Notes: generated from the sequence alone by a model not told the origin. Positions 1 through 8,983 are shown, counted from the first letter of the stretch. The stretch is DNA of 64,000 nt from an uncultured Fretibacterium sp. (GCA_947168585.1 CAMVMK010000002.1:48579-112578), one strand, 5' to 3'. Numbers and translations: made by a program.

Positions 1-1597
1 TCGAAACTGCGCTCACTGCCTCATCCTGCCCGATTAATCGCCTCGAAATTTCTTCTTCCATTTTTAACAGTCTTGTTGTCTCTGCTTCTGTCAACTGCTT
101 AACCGGTATTCCTGTCTGTTCAGCTACAACCGTTGCTATATCTTCACTCGTGATTGATTGACGGGTATTTTTGCGTTCTTCCTGCCAACTTTTAACTTTT
201 TTGTCTAACTCGTCTGAAACTTTGCGCTCTTCGTCTCTAAGTTCAGTCGCAAGCTCATATTGTTCAGATAATACGGCTTCTTCTTTGCGTTTTTGTATAT
301 CTTCAAGTTTATTTTTGATTTCGGCGATATAATCAGGCATTTCGTAAGTTAAAAGCCTTGTCCTTGCTCCTGCTTCGTCAATTAAATCAATACCCTTGTC
401 CGGCAAAAATCTATCTTGTATATAACGCGATGAAAGTTTTGCGGCGGCGTCTATTGCGTCTTCTGTAAAAATTACATTATGATGAGTTTCGTAACGGTCT
501 TTCAAGCCTTTTAGTATTAAAATTGCATTTTCAACATCAGGCTCTTCAACTTGAACAGGCTGAAAACGCCGCTCCAATGCCGCGTCCCGTTCAACATATT
601 TGCGGTATTCGTCCTGCGTTGTTGCTCCTATAAGCTGAAAAACTCCGCGCGAAAGTTCAGGTTTCAAGATATTTGCCGCGTCTGTTGAGCCCTCTGCGCT
701 TCCTGCTCCTATAATTGTATGAACTTCATCAACAAATAAAATCACTCCGCCTTGACTGTCAGTGAGTTCCTTAACTATACGACGCAAACGTTCTTCAAAT
801 TCACCGCGATATTTTGTTCCGGCTACTAATGTACCCATATTAAGCTGTACTATTCTTTTATCGATTAAAGGATCGGGAACAATTCCTGACGCAATTTGAC
901 GCGCTAATCCCTCAACAACCGCTGTTTTTCCTACTCCAGGTTCGCCTATTAAAACGGGATTGCATTTAGTACGCCGGCATAAAACCTGCATAACGCGCTT
1001 AATTTCTTTTTCACGGCCTATGACTGGGTCTAACTCATTATTTTTTGCACGCGCCGTTAAATCTATACCCAAATGGTCGAGAGTTGGTGTCTTTACTTTG
1101 GCTTTTTGTTTAGTCTGCGAATTTTTGTTATTAGTATTTGCTTTTTTACGGCCCGGCTTGTCCGCTAAAATTTCATTAATCTGCTTCAAAACTGAAAGCG
1201 GAGTTACTCCCATCGACTTAAACTGCTGGACTATAAGGCCGCTGTCATCTGCTAAAATTCCTAACAAAATATGCTCAGTATCAACGTAATTTACTCCCAT
1301 TTTTCGGGCTTCTGCAATAGCTAAATCAAGTGCCCGCTTCATTCGGGGACTTAAAGGAAGGTCAACAGGTTTTGAAATTACATCCTGCGAACGTCCAATT
1401 AAATCACGGATATGAGCCGCAAAATTTTCAGTGTCTACGCCAAGTTCAGTCAACGCTTGACAAGCTACTCCGCCTCCCTCCATTAATACACCCAATAACA
1501 AATGTTCAGGGTCTACCATTGTATGGCCTAACTCTAAAGCCTCCTGCTGAGCGAGTTCAATTACTCTTTTTCCTCTATCTGTATAAAACTGCCACAT
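1..1597 (-). CDS. clpC: ATP-dependent Clp protease ATPase subunit ClpC (3' end outside window)
   Basis: The reading frame runs off the window edge, so only the N-terminal part (about 532 residues) is visible. It starts [12 protein letters not shown] and carries two Clp_N repeats (about residues 1-145), a linker, then the first AAA+ module with Walker A GEPGVGKT, Walker B VILFVDE and the arginine-rich ERRFQPV segment. An M-domain-like coiled coil ([12 protein letters not shown], then EERKNTRQS) follows, and the second AAA+ module begins near the edge ([10 protein letters not shown]). The M-domain separates ClpC from ClpA. ClpC unfolds substrates for ClpP in the cytoplasm. GGAG lies 9 bases before the ATG. 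The gene directly follows ctsR, and no mcsA or mcsB separates them. Confidence 0.95.
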   Translation of the reverse strand, partial: MWQFYTDRGKRVIELAQQEALELGHTMVDPEHLLLGVLMEGGGVACQALTELGVDTENFAAHIRDLIGRSQDVISKPVDLPLSPRMKRALDLAIAEARKMGVNYVDTEHILLGILADDSGLIVQQFKSMGVTPLSVLKQINEILADKPGRKKANTNNKNSQTKQKAKVKTPTLDHLGIDLTARAKNNELDPVIGREKEIKRVMQVLCRRTKCNPVLIGEPGVGKTAVVEGLARQIASGIVPDPLIDKRIVQLNMGTLVAGTKYRGEFEERLRRIVKELTDSQGGVILFVDEVHTIIGAGSAEGSTDAANILKPELSRGVFQLIGATTQDEYRKYVERDAALERRFQPVQVEEPDVENAILILKGLKDRYETHHNVIFTEDAIDAAAKLSSRYIQDRFLPDKGIDLIDEAGARTRLLTYEMPDYIAEIKNKLEDIQKRKEEAVLSEQYELATELRDEERKVSDELDKKVKSWQEERKNTRQSITSEDIATVVAEQTGIPVKQLTEAETTRLLKMEEEISRRLIGQDEAVSAVS

Positions 1598-1612
1598 TAA
1601 AATTTTTCTCCT

Positions 1613-2077
1613 TTAGATTAAAACACTTAACATAGTCCTCAACAAATCTGCTGTATCTTCGAGAGTATGTTTTACAGGCTGGTTTTTCAAAGCAATTTCT
1701 ATCAGTAATCTCTCTCTGTCCGTTATTAAATCACGCTCTCTAAGAGCCTCTAAAAGCCTGCAGGCACTGCGCACGGAAATTTTATCGCCTACAATATCAT
1801 TAATGTGATTTTGTCTTTCATTTTGGTTATCACAGCTTATACGCAAAATTTTTATGTAACCGTACTCTCCGCGCCTGCTCTCGATTAAATATCCGCGTTC
1901 AGGACTGAAACGGCTCCGCAAAACGTAATTAATTTGGCTCGGAACACAGCCGAACATCTCTGCTAAATCTTTTCGGCGGAGACTGATAAAATTTTCATCG
2001 TCCTCATCATCGAAAAGTTCAAGAATATATTTTTCTATTCCGCTTGATAAATTATTTTCTCTTTCATAATCCGGCAT
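1613..2077 (-). CDS. ctsR: CtsR transcriptional repressor of class III stress genes
   Basis: The protein has the CtsR pattern: an N-terminal winged-helix part (DLAEMFGCVPSQINYVLRSRFSPERGYLIESRRG, here quoted in pieces as CVPSQINYV and SPERGYLIESRRG) with the beta-wing rich in Arg and Gly, and a C-terminal four-helix dimerisation part. CtsR represses clp genes by binding heptad direct repeats, and in Bacillus its arginines are sensed by McsB. A longer frame opens at 2155, but that codon lies inside the -35 element of the promoter found here, so translation must begin downstream, at 2098 or more likely 2077 (MPDYERENN). Transcribed with clpC; 15 bases separate the genes. Confidence 0.88.
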   Translation of the reverse strand: MPDYERENNLSSGIEKYILELFDDEDDENFISLRRKDLAEMFGCVPSQINYVLRSRFSPERGYLIESRRGEYGYIKILRISCDNQNERQNHINDIVGDKISVRSACRLLEALRERDLITDRERLLIEIALKNQPVKHTLEDTADLLRTMLSVLI

Positions 2078-2106
2078 AAAATTTTCAGCTCTTTTCATAA
2101 AAAAAT

Positions 2107-2156
2107 AATATTGACTATGAAATATTATTATATTTGTTAAGTCAATATTAATCAAA
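2107..2156. promoter_or_regulatory. ctsR: CtsR-box-like operator and inverted repeat
   Basis: On the plus strand AGTCAAT-ATT-AATCAAA (2140-2156) matches the two-heptad CtsR box (RGTCAAA-NAN-RGTCAAA) at 12 of 14 heptad positions and covers the -35 element. In addition, AGTCAATATT at 2140-2149 is mirrored perfectly at 2107-2116 (AATATTGACT on the plus strand), with 23 bases between the arms. The arrangement fits autoregulation of ctsR. The match is by eye, not scored. Confidence 0.6.
2127..2155 (-). promoter_or_regulatory. sigma-70-type promoter of ctsR-clpC
   Basis: On the minus strand TTGATT (2155-2150) and a perfect TATAAT (2132-2127) are separated by 17 bases. The predicted start of transcription is near 2120. 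This position rules out the longest ctsR reading frame. Confidence 0.75.
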
Positions 2157-2181
2157 TAAAAATTTTTTCAGCTAAGTTAAT

Positions 2182-3570
2182 TTATTTATTTTTTCTAAAA
2201 ATTAACGACACTGACATAACTATAAACGAGAAAATTATTCCGCAGGTTGAAGCATTTAATTTTATAAATCCGAAATCAACATCAGATTTTTTATAGAAAG
2301 TTATAAAAAGTGTCAACGCTACTCCGGCAACAGCTGAAATAATTGCCCCGGCATTTGAAGCCCGTTTTGAAAATAATCCAAAAACTAACGGAGCAGAAAG
2401 AGAAACGCTCATCAATGAATAAAAAATCGTCAATGCTGAAATTATGCTCTCAAGACGCAAGGCCAAAACTACCCCTAAAATTCCGCAAATAATTGTCGTG
2501 AGGCGTGATAATTTTAATAAATTTTTATCTGAAATTTCAGGATTGAAAAATCTTTTATAAATATCATTTGTCAAAGAACCTGCGAGCATATATAAAACAG
2601 TGTCGGCAGTGCTGACCTCAGCAGCAAAAATCGCAGCCAATGCTAAAGACGCGGCAAAAAAAGGCATCATGTTTTTCATAGCTGTCGGCAAAGCTAAATC
2701 TGCTCTCGTTAAATCCGGATAACATGAGCGTGCCGCCATTCCGATAATTACGGGAATAACAGCGAAAACTAATTGAACGAGTCCGTTTAAGGCCGTGCCG
2801 GTTTTTATAGCGCGTTCGTTCTTGGCCGCAAAAACTTTTCCGATTAAGCCCGGCGATATAAAAAATGACGGAACTAACATAACTATGTAGCCGATTATAG
2901 CTGTGCTTCCCATTCCGTAAAAATCAAAATAACTTGCGCTTGTAACATTAGCTTTTATTCCCTCAATGCCGCCGGAAAAATTCCAGACGAAAGGCAGAGC
3001 AACAACAAAACCCGCTAAAATCACAGCAACTTCAATTATATTTACAAATGCTCCCGACAAAAGTCCGCCCGCAGCAAAATATAAAGTAGTTACTATTGCT
3101 CCCGTTATAACTCCGTAAATTTTAGGCACGCCTGCTACAACTTCTAAAATCCAAGCTATTCCGAGTAACTGCCCTGAAAATAATGCAAGAGTCCCGATGG
3201 CCATCATCAAAGAAATAATGCCGGAAAAAAATTTGCTGTAACGTTTATCTAAATAATCGCTTAAAGTATAAAAATTATTTTCGCGCGCTATTCTCCAAAT
3301 TTTAGGACCGACTATAAAAGCTAAAATCATTGAGCCTATTCCAGCGCTGCCTATCCACCACCATGCGCTGAGGCCGTGAGTGTAAGCAAGAGCGGCAACC
3401 CCGACAGTCGAGCCCGCTCCTAAGTTCGCGGCTATTAAAGTCGTGAATAAAATTCCGGAATTAAAATTTCGTCCGGCTACAAAAAAATCTGAAGCGGACT
3501 GAGCTTTTTTCCCGACATAAACTCCTATTGCTACTAAAATTAAAGCGTAAAGAATTATAAATGCAAGCAT
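2182..3570 (-). CDS. sodium:solute symporter family (SSS/SSF) protein
   Basis: This 462-residue protein has about 13 hydrophobic segments and the SSF hallmarks: an N-terminal ASDFFVAGRNF motif, TLIAANLGAGSTVGVA in TM2, the AAEVSTADTVLY stretch in the middle, and a charged loop before the last helices. Family members import sugars, amino acids, nucleosides or vitamins with Na+ across the inner membrane; the substrate cannot be read from the sequence. The gene follows an exported MTA/SAH nucleosidase by only 15 bases, so the pair is probably one transcription unit, which suggests (inference) uptake of a product of that enzyme or of a purine or methionine derivative. Confidence 0.85.
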   Translation of the reverse strand: MLAFIILYALILVAIGVYVGKKAQSASDFFVAGRNFNSGILFTTLIAANLGAGSTVGVAALAYTHGLSAWWWIGSAGIGSMILAFIVGPKIWRIARENNFYTLSDYLDKRYSKFFSGIISLMMAIGTLALFSGQLLGIAWILEVVAGVPKIYGVITGAIVTTLYFAAGGLLSGAFVNIIEVAVILAGFVVALPFVWNFSGGIEGIKANVTSASYFDFYGMGSTAIIGYIVMLVPSFFISPGLIGKVFAAKNERAIKTGTALNGLVQLVFAVIPVIIGMAARSCYPDLTRADLALPTAMKNMMPFFAASLALAAIFAAEVSTADTVLYMLAGSLTNDIYKRFFNPEISDKNLLKLSRLTTIICGILGVVLALRLESIISALTIFYSLMSVSLSAPLVFGLFSKRASNAGAIISAVAGVALTLFITFYKKSDVDFGFIKLNASTCGIIFSFIVMSVSLIFRKNK

Positions 3571-3585
3571 AAAAAAGTTTTCCTC

Positions 3586-4359
3586 TTAAAAATTTTTTAC
3601 CATATATTCAGTTACATTAGCGCAAAGTTTCGCAGTTTGAGCTTCAAATTCGTGAAAATCCGGTGTTTCTGAAGAGTCGGCTTTGTCGGCTATTGCTCTA
3701 ATAATTACAAATGGAACGTGATTTAAGTAGCAGGTTTGAGCGATTACGCCGCTTTCCATTTCGCAGCAGTCTCCGCCGAAATTTGAAGTAATTTTATCTT
3801 TTTGTTCTTTCGCTGCTATAAATTGATCTCCAGTGCAAACCCGCCCTTCAATTACTTGAATATCAGGCGCAGAATTTTTGACAGCTTCGACAGCCTTTTT
3901 TTTCATCAACTCATCAGATTTGAAAAATACAAGCCCGGTGTAAGGAATTTCGCCCTTCTTAAAACCTATCTGAACAACGTCATAATCATGCTGTACTGTG
4001 TCGGAAGCTACGACAATATCTCCGATGTTTAATTTATTATTAAGCGAACCTGCTACGCCCGTATTAATTACGTGAGTAACTCCGAATTTGCTTATTAAAA
4101 TTTGCGTGCATATTGCAGCATTGACTTTGCCCATTCCGCACTTGACTATAACAACATCAACATTATCTAACATACCCTCGTTAAATTCCATGTCTGCTAT
4201 TATGATTTTGTTTGAAATTTTTGCGTTTTGCTTCAGAGAATCGACTTCAATATCCATAGCTCCGATTATGCCGATTTTAATTTTATTATCAGCAAAAGCA
4301 GAAGAAGATATTAACGCCATAATCATAACGATTAAAAAAGAAAATAAAAATTTCTTCAT
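3586..4359 (-). CDS. exported 5'-methylthioadenosine/S-adenosylhomocysteine nucleosidase-like protein
   Basis: The mature part is a standard MTAN/Pfs fold: IGIIGAMDIEVD at its start holds the catalytic Glu equivalent, CCEMESG is the ribose-binding Met-Glu motif, and IRAIADKAD holds the catalytic Asp. The enzyme hydrolyses the N-glycosidic bond of MTA or SAH to adenine and a thioribose derivative. What is odd is a clear Sec signal peptide of about 23 residues (MKKFLFSF, hydrophobic core, SSAFA then DNKIK), so the enzyme should act in the periplasm or outside. Bacterial MTANs are normally cytosolic; exported forms are known in a few groups such as Borrelia. AGGAAAGGA precedes the ATG. Confidence 0.9.
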   Translation of the reverse strand: MKKFLFSFLIVMIMALISSSAFADNKIKIGIIGAMDIEVDSLKQNAKISNKIIIADMEFNEGMLDNVDVVIVKCGMGKVNAAICTQILISKFGVTHVINTGVAGSLNNKLNIGDIVVASDTVQHDYDVVQIGFKKGEIPYTGLVFFKSDELMKKKAVEAVKNSAPDIQVIEGRVCTGDQFIAAKEQKDKITSNFGGDCCEMESGVIAQTCYLNHVPFVIIRAIADKADSSETPDFHEFEAQTAKLCANVTEYMVKNF

Positions 4360-4515
4360 AAAAAGTTTCCTTTCCTAAAAATTTTTGAAGAATTTTTTGA
4401 AAATCAGCGGTTATTATATCAATTAAAAAATTTTTTTTCGTAAGTCCGTGAGCATTGATGATTAAAAAATAAAAACGCGGTTTTTGTAATAATAAATGTA
4501 ATAATAAAAATAAAC

Positions 4516-4533
4516 TCCCGACTTTCGCCGGGA
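4516..4533 (-). terminator. hairpin after the NYN gene, possible terminator or attenuator
   Basis: TCCCG and CGGGA pair around an 8-base loop, and on the minus strand the hairpin is followed by a loose T-rich stretch. It lies between the end of the NYN gene and the nucleosidase gene, and 15 bases downstream of a possible extended -10. It may therefore be a terminator of the upstream gene or a leader hairpin of the downstream one. Confidence 0.4.
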
Positions 4534-4547
4534 AATTTCTTGTAAGA

Positions 4548-4556
4548 ATTATAGCA
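4548..4556 (-). promoter_or_regulatory. extended -10 promoter candidate for the nucleosidase-symporter unit
   Basis: TGCTATAAT is read on the minus strand (4556-4548), a perfect TGnTATAAT extended -10. No good -35 is seen, which is acceptable for this promoter class. Related TGCTAT motifs precede other units in the window. Confidence 0.45.
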
Positions 4557-4564
4557 CAAACTTT

Positions 4565-6046
4565 TTAATATTTTAAGACCGGTTTATTTTGAAGGACTGC
4601 ACCGCCGTTTTTGGCAAATCCTATGGTCATATTCGTGATATATTTTTCGATGAACTGAGAAATTTCTGTTTCATTCATTTTCAAATCGATTTTCGACAAA
4701 GCACGGTTAATAACAGAAAATAAATTTAATTTGCTCAAATGAGTTTCTTCGATTTCGCGGATAACTTCCTGCAAAACTACTTCGGTTTTTAATTCAATAT
4801 TTCCGGCTGAAAAATATTCGTCAATATAAAAGAACGGAACATCATTATTTTGCAATCTTTGATAATAAGCCTGCGAGCAGTTGTCATATTCAAGCATTAC
4901 TAAAAATTTTACTTCCGGAGTTAATTCGATAAGGGGCCAAAAATCGCAGTCGCTTGAAATTATTATCGCCGAGTCTACGGGGTTTTCAGTGTTACGCAGC
5001 GCGGCAATTTCGCGGTAAAATTTTATTGTCAAAGCTACATCAACGGCTGATTTTTCGTCCTTAACTCTGTCGGTCAGATAATATTCGAGCGGCAAATTTT
5101 CATTTCGTCTTAAAGCCCGCCATTGCGAAGAAGTATGTTCGTCATCAACAAGCAAAATTTTAGCAACTTTATTAACAAGTCCTTTAGCGTCTAAATCTTT
5201 CATAATCCCGATAACTTTGCAAGGATCAGCGTTTTCGCAGTCAACCGCAATAATAACCCGCTGGGAAGAAGCAAAAAAATCTTCAGGATTAGTCAAAGCC
5301 GCATCGCCTGCTTCAGTAACTTTGCTCATGTCGTAAAATCTATCATGATTACGCTCATAAAGGATCGGCAGAAATTTAGCATCGTCTCTTAAAATATTTC
5401 CGTCGCCCTCGTCAGGATTCCAGTTTATAAAAGACTGATACGGAAATAAATCCCGAAATTCGCTGTAAATTCTTGCGGCTTCTTTGTTGCCTTCAATGGT
5501 GTTGCCTTTATTAATAAAAAATAAATTTCGGACATAAGGCCATTTAATCCATTCGGGCAAAAATTTTTGACAGTTCGGGACGTGAGGCAGCAAATAATTA
5601 TGAACATCAACAATATACTCATCGAGCCTGCGCCGTGCCCGTACGAATTGAATCCCGTCAGCCTCTAAAGTTTTCAGAGCGTCTTGGGGAACTAAGTCCG
5701 GTATTCCGTCAAGATTTTTAATATCGGAATTCATTTCCGTGTAAATAGCTTTGAAATTTCTTTGAATTTTTGTTCTAAGTCTGCAAAGATTGCGGACTAT
5801 TCGAGCTTCTTTATCTTGATTCATTTCGTCATAGACGCTTCTATAAAATTGAGGGTTCATATTTTCAGTCTGGTCTATACCGAAGTATCTGTCATCAATT
5901 CCGATTAAAAAAGCAATTCTTGAAACTATTTCGCGTTTAGTTTTGGGTGTTTCAGGTTGAAATTTTATTGGTAAATTTTCTGAAAAACTTTGCAATGAAA
6001 CTCTTTTCTCATCATCGAGCATATTGCCTATGCTGAAATCGCTCAT
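4565..6046 (-). CDS. NYN/PIN-like domain protein with a helical N-terminal domain
   Basis: The central part (about residues 265-415) looks like a NYN (PIN-like, Mg2+-dependent RNase) domain. Its strands end in acidic residues: RVIIAVDCENADP, then KILLVDDEHTSS, DEKSAVDVAL and AIIISSDCDFWPLIE. The NYN pattern of Asp before Asn, a central Asp, and SxDxDF is preserved, so nuclease activity is plausible. Residues 1-260 are charged and helical with no family I recognise, and the last 75 residues form another helical domain. The gene stands alone between two hairpins. Substrate and role are unknown. AGAAAGGA precedes the ATG. Confidence 0.7.
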   Translation of the reverse strand: MSDFSIGNMLDDEKRVSLQSFSENLPIKFQPETPKTKREIVSRIAFLIGIDDRYFGIDQTENMNPQFYRSVYDEMNQDKEARIVRNLCRLRTKIQRNFKAIYTEMNSDIKNLDGIPDLVPQDALKTLEADGIQFVRARRRLDEYIVDVHNYLLPHVPNCQKFLPEWIKWPYVRNLFFINKGNTIEGNKEAARIYSEFRDLFPYQSFINWNPDEGDGNILRDDAKFLPILYERNHDRFYDMSKVTEAGDAALTNPEDFFASSQRVIIAVDCENADPCKVIGIMKDLDAKGLVNKVAKILLVDDEHTSSQWRALRRNENLPLEYYLTDRVKDEKSAVDVALTIKFYREIAALRNTENPVDSAIIISSDCDFWPLIELTPEVKFLVMLEYDNCSQAYYQRLQNNDVPFFYIDEYFSAGNIELKTEVVLQEVIREIEETHLSKLNLFSVINRALSKIDLKMNETEISQFIEKYITNMTIGFAKNGGAVLQNKPVLKY

Positions 6047-6125
6047 AATATTTTTTACATCTTCCTTTCTAAAATTTTAATTTATATTTTAATTTTAATA
6101 TTTTAGGAGCAGAAATTTTTTCATT

Positions 6126-6153
6126 CCTAACTCCTAATTCCTCATCCCTAATT
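6126..6153 (-). repeat. heptamer array, 4 units
   Basis: Four 7-base units (CCTAACT, CCTAATT, CCTCATC, CCTAATT on the plus strand; AGTTAGG-type on the minus strand) fill the gap between yitT and the NYN gene. It belongs to the dispersed family described in the findings. Confidence 0.8.
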
Positions 6154-6156
6154 CAT

Positions 6157-7029
6157 TTACAGGCTTTTCCAACTCTTGAAGCCTTTTCCTAAAACTTCTG
6201 AAGCGTCGCATATTGAGACAAAAGCTTTTTCGTCTTTTGCTTTCAAAAATCTTTTCAAAAGTGCTACATGACGGGGCTCAAGCAAAGTTATTAAAACCGG
6301 TCTTTCTTGGCCTGTGTAGCCTCCGCGCCCCTCGAGTCTTGTTACTCCTTTGCCGAGAGAATTTATAAATTTGCTGACCTCGTCGGGAATATTCGTAATT
6401 ATAATAGCCTGTTTTCTTTTATCGAAATTATGATTGACTGTATCGACTGCAATTCCGTTGATATAAAGTCCGACTGCTCCGTAAACTACAGACTCAAGGC
6501 CGATAATTCCGATTGAAAAACCTAAAATTACAAAATTAATTAATATAGTGAAGCGTCCGATTTCAATTCCGTAACGCCTGCGCAGGGCAACGCCTAAAAT
6601 ATCCGTGCCTCCGCCGGAACCGCCCGTGTTAATCATCAGGCCGCCCGCAGAACCTTTTAATAATCCGACAATAACTGTAGCCATGAATTTATCATCAGGT
6701 AAAGGCAGAGGAATTTTCTCAAAAACTTTCAGCATCGTTGAAAGAGTCGAAAAAGCTATGAGAGTCAAAATTAAAAATCTTGTGTTCAAGTCTTTGCGGG
6801 CCCATAGAATAAGCAGAATATTTCCCGTCAAAATCACCCAGACAGGCGAAATCCCGAACATATAATTAGTAAGGACAGCTATTCCGGAAATTCCTAAATC
6901 CGGGAAACGGTAATGAAGCGTAAAATAATTTACGGCAAATGCTTGAATAGTACTCGCTATAAGTATAGTTAAAACTGATTTCCATTCTTTTTTAATTAAA
7001 GAAAATAACGAATTAAAAAATTTTTTCAT
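6157..7029 (-). CDS. YitT family membrane protein (DUF161 + DUF2179)
   Basis: The 290-residue protein has five or six membrane segments with the conserved glycine-rich motif GGSGGGTDILG near residue 137 and the typical tyrosine and glycine-rich C-terminal cytoplasmic domain GVTRLEGRGGYTG (DUF2179). The family is widespread, located in the inner membrane, and has no firmly established function; transport roles have been proposed. A GGAG lies before the ATG. Upstream is a terminator, so it is likely to have its own promoter. Confidence 0.9.
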   Translation of the reverse strand: MKKFFNSLFSLIKKEWKSVLTILIASTIQAFAVNYFTLHYRFPDLGISGIAVLTNYMFGISPVWVILTGNILLILWARKDLNTRFLILTLIAFSTLSTMLKVFEKIPLPLPDDKFMATVIVGLLKGSAGGLMINTGGSGGGTDILGVALRRRYGIEIGRFTILINFVILGFSIGIIGLESVVYGAVGLYINGIAVDTVNHNFDKRKQAIIITNIPDEVSKFINSLGKGVTRLEGRGGYTGQERPVLITLLEPRHVALLKRFLKAKDEKAFVSICDASEVLGKGFKSWKSL

Positions 7030-7081
7030 TCATTAAAAAATCTCCTTCATAAAAATTTCGATTCAATAAATATTAACACAC

Positions 7082-7121
7082 AGAAAAATAGCCGCGCCCG
7101 TTAAAATTCAGGTTGCGGCTT
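7082..7121 (-). terminator. rho-independent terminator of the decarboxylase beta gene
   Basis: AGCCGC (7090-7095) and GCGGCT (7115-7120) form the stem; read on the minus strand it is followed by ATTTTTC. It lies 30 bases after the stop codon at 7150. Confidence 0.75.
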
Positions 7122-7149
7122 TAATGTTTCAGACTGTAATTAAATTTCT

Positions 7150-8358
7150 TTAGCGCGATAATAATGTAAGCATAACGCCCGCAGCAACTGCCGTACCGAT
7201 AACTCCGGCGACGTTCGGGCCCATAGCGTGCATTAATAAGAAATGTCCGGGGTATTCTTTCTGGACGCAGCGTTGAACAACGCGGGCAGCCATAGGAACT
7301 GCCGAGACTCCAGCCGCTCCGATCATCGGGTTAATCTTTCCGCCGGATAAAATTTTCATAATCTGGCCGAAAACAACTCCGCCGAATGTGCTGAAAATGA
7401 AAGCGACAAGACCGAGACAAATAATAGCAAGCGTCTGGCCGGTCAAGAATTTATCTGCCGCCATCGTAGAACCGACTGAAAGAGCTAAGAAAATCGTTAC
7501 GATATTCATTAACTCGTTCTGTGCTGTGTTGCTGAGTCTTTCAGTAACTCCGCACTCGCGTAATAAATTTCCGAACATCAAAGTTCCTACAAGAGGCACG
7601 CAGGCCGGAAGAATTAATCCTGAAACTATTGTGCAGATAATCGGGAATAAAATTTTCTCGCGTTTGCTGACCTGACGAAGCTGACCCATGACGATGCCGC
7701 GGTCTTTCTTCGAGGTCATTAAATAAATAACGGGCGGCTGAATCATCGGGACTAATGACATATAGCTGTAAGCAGCAACGGCGATTGCTCCTAAAATCTG
7801 AGTCTGTCCGAGCATGACTGTTAAATAAATACTCGTAGGACCGTCTGCTCCGCCGATGATAGCGATACTTGCGGCTTCTTTAATGTTGAATGAAACGAGG
7901 CCGTTCGTTAAAGCTCCGAGCCAGTTAGCTCCGATAAATGCAACGAAAACTCCGAACTGCGCCGCCGCTCCGAGCAAGAAAGTTATAGGATTAGCGATTA
8001 ACGGTGCGAAGTCCGTCATTGCTCCGATGCCTAAGAAAATTAAAATCGGATAAATTTCAAATTCTGCGCCGTAATATAACGAACGTAAAAATCCGATAGT
8101 GTGGGTTGCTTCGTTGAACTCGTCCCAAATTCCTGAAAAAGGCAGATTGACGAGCAGACACCCGAAAGCAATCGGAACAAGCAATAACGGCTCAAAACCT
8201 TTGCCGATAGCAAGATATAACAGAACGAACGAAACAAGAATCATTATTATCGGTCCGTACATTTGAAGAGCGTTAGTGGCATTCGGATTAATCAAGCCCA
8301 TAAAGCCGGACTTCATGAGAAGGTCTTTCAATGCCGTTAAATATACTTCAAAACTCAT
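7150..8358 (-). CDS. sodium-translocating decarboxylase beta subunit (OadB/GcdB/MmdB family)
   Basis: The 402-residue multi-spanning protein matches the beta subunit of biotin-dependent Na+-pumping decarboxylases throughout. It contains the FLGIGAMTDFAPLIANP segment in which a conserved Asp is known to be needed for Na+ translocation, the GGADGPTSIYL motif, and the GKINPMIGAAGVSAVPMAARV stretch. The subunit releases CO2 from carboxybiotin and couples this to Na+ export, giving energy to anaerobes that ferment amino acids or dicarboxylic acids. No alpha, gamma or delta subunit is next to it, so which decarboxylase it serves (oxaloacetate, methylmalonyl-CoA, glutaconyl-CoA) cannot be said from this window. 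AAAGGA precedes the ATG. Confidence 0.93.
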   Translation of the reverse strand: MSFEVYLTALKDLLMKSGFMGLINPNATNALQMYGPIIMILVSFVLLYLAIGKGFEPLLLVPIAFGCLLVNLPFSGIWDEFNEATHTIGFLRSLYYGAEFEIYPILIFLGIGAMTDFAPLIANPITFLLGAAAQFGVFVAFIGANWLGALTNGLVSFNIKEAASIAIIGGADGPTSIYLTVMLGQTQILGAIAVAAYSYMSLVPMIQPPVIYLMTSKKDRGIVMGQLRQVSKREKILFPIICTIVSGLILPACVPLVGTLMFGNLLRECGVTERLSNTAQNELMNIVTIFLALSVGSTMAADKFLTGQTLAIICLGLVAFIFSTFGGVVFGQIMKILSGGKINPMIGAAGVSAVPMAARVVQRCVQKEYPGHFLLMHAMGPNVAGVIGTAVAAGVMLTLLSR

Positions 8359-8470
8359 ATTGAAAAATCAAATCCTTTCTAAATTCTAAAATGGAAAAAA
8401 TTTTTTTATTTCTAATAATTAACGTAATTTATATCACAGATTAAAGGACTTTGGCAAACATTAGAAAGGC

Positions 8471-8505
8471 AAGTAGGAGTTAGGAAGTAGAAAGTAGGAA
8501 GTGAA
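8471..8505 (+). repeat. heptamer array, 5 units
   Basis: AAGTAGG, AGTTAGG, AAGTAGA, AAGTAGG and AAGTGAA follow each other in the divergent gap 8359-8631. The preceding bases AAAGGC are shared with the array at 14024. The rest of the gap is AT-rich sequence with a promoter at its right end. Confidence 0.8.
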
Positions 8506-8569
8506 AAAATTTTTAATCCTGTAAAATTCTAATTCAAAATTCAAAATAAAAATTAAGTAGATATATTAA

Positions 8570-8596
8570 TTGTTAATTTTCGGACTTTGCTATAAA
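8570..8596 (+). promoter_or_regulatory. promoter of the HIT-rpsU unit
   Basis: TTGTTA (8570-8575) and TATAAA (8591-8596) are 15 bases apart, and the -10 is extended (TGCTATAAA). A strong TAGGAGG ribosome-binding site follows at 8613. Confidence 0.5.
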
Positions 8597-8631
8597 ATCT
8601 TATCGTTATTTTTAGGAGGCTGTAAATTTTA

Positions 8632-8970
8632 ATGGACGATTGTATTTTCTGTAAGATAGCGAACGGCGAAATTCCCGCTAATTTCATTTATAGCGATGAA
8701 AAAGTCGTTGCGTTTAAGGATTCTAATCCTCAAGCGCCTGTTCATGTTCTTGTTATCCCCAAGAAGCATTATAAATCAGGGATCGCAGTTGATGATCCTG
8801 CAGTTTGGGCTGACTTGATGAGCAGTGCCGTGAAAGTTGCCCGTGAACTCGGCCTTGAAAAAGACGGTTACAGAATGGTAATCAATACAGGCGAACAAGG
8901 CGGGCAGACAGTACCTCACCTCCATCTGCATTTATTAGCAGGACGTAATCTCGGTTGGCCTCCGGGCTAA
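8632..8970 (+). CDS. HIT family nucleotide-binding hydrolase (HinT-like)
   Basis: This 112-residue protein is full length for the HinT branch. It has the N-terminal CIFCKI zinc-type pair, HVLVIPKKHY in the middle, and the histidine triad PHLHLHLLAGR close to the C-terminus, where the middle His is the nucleophile. Family members hydrolyse purine nucleoside phosphoramidates in the cytoplasm. TAGGAGG lies 12 bases before the ATG. It shares a transcript with rpsU, a common pairing. Confidence 0.95.
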   Translation: MDDCIFCKIANGEIPANFIYSDEKVVAFKDSNPQAPVHVLVIPKKHYKSGIAVDDPAVWADLMSSAVKVARELGLEKDGYRMVINTGEQGGQTVPHLHLHLLAGRNLGWPPG

Positions 8971-8983
8971 CACCGATTGCCTA

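Noticed and set aside
960..1635. Two plus-strand frames of 109 and 101 codons
   Set aside because: Both lie antisense to clpC, whose product is certain.
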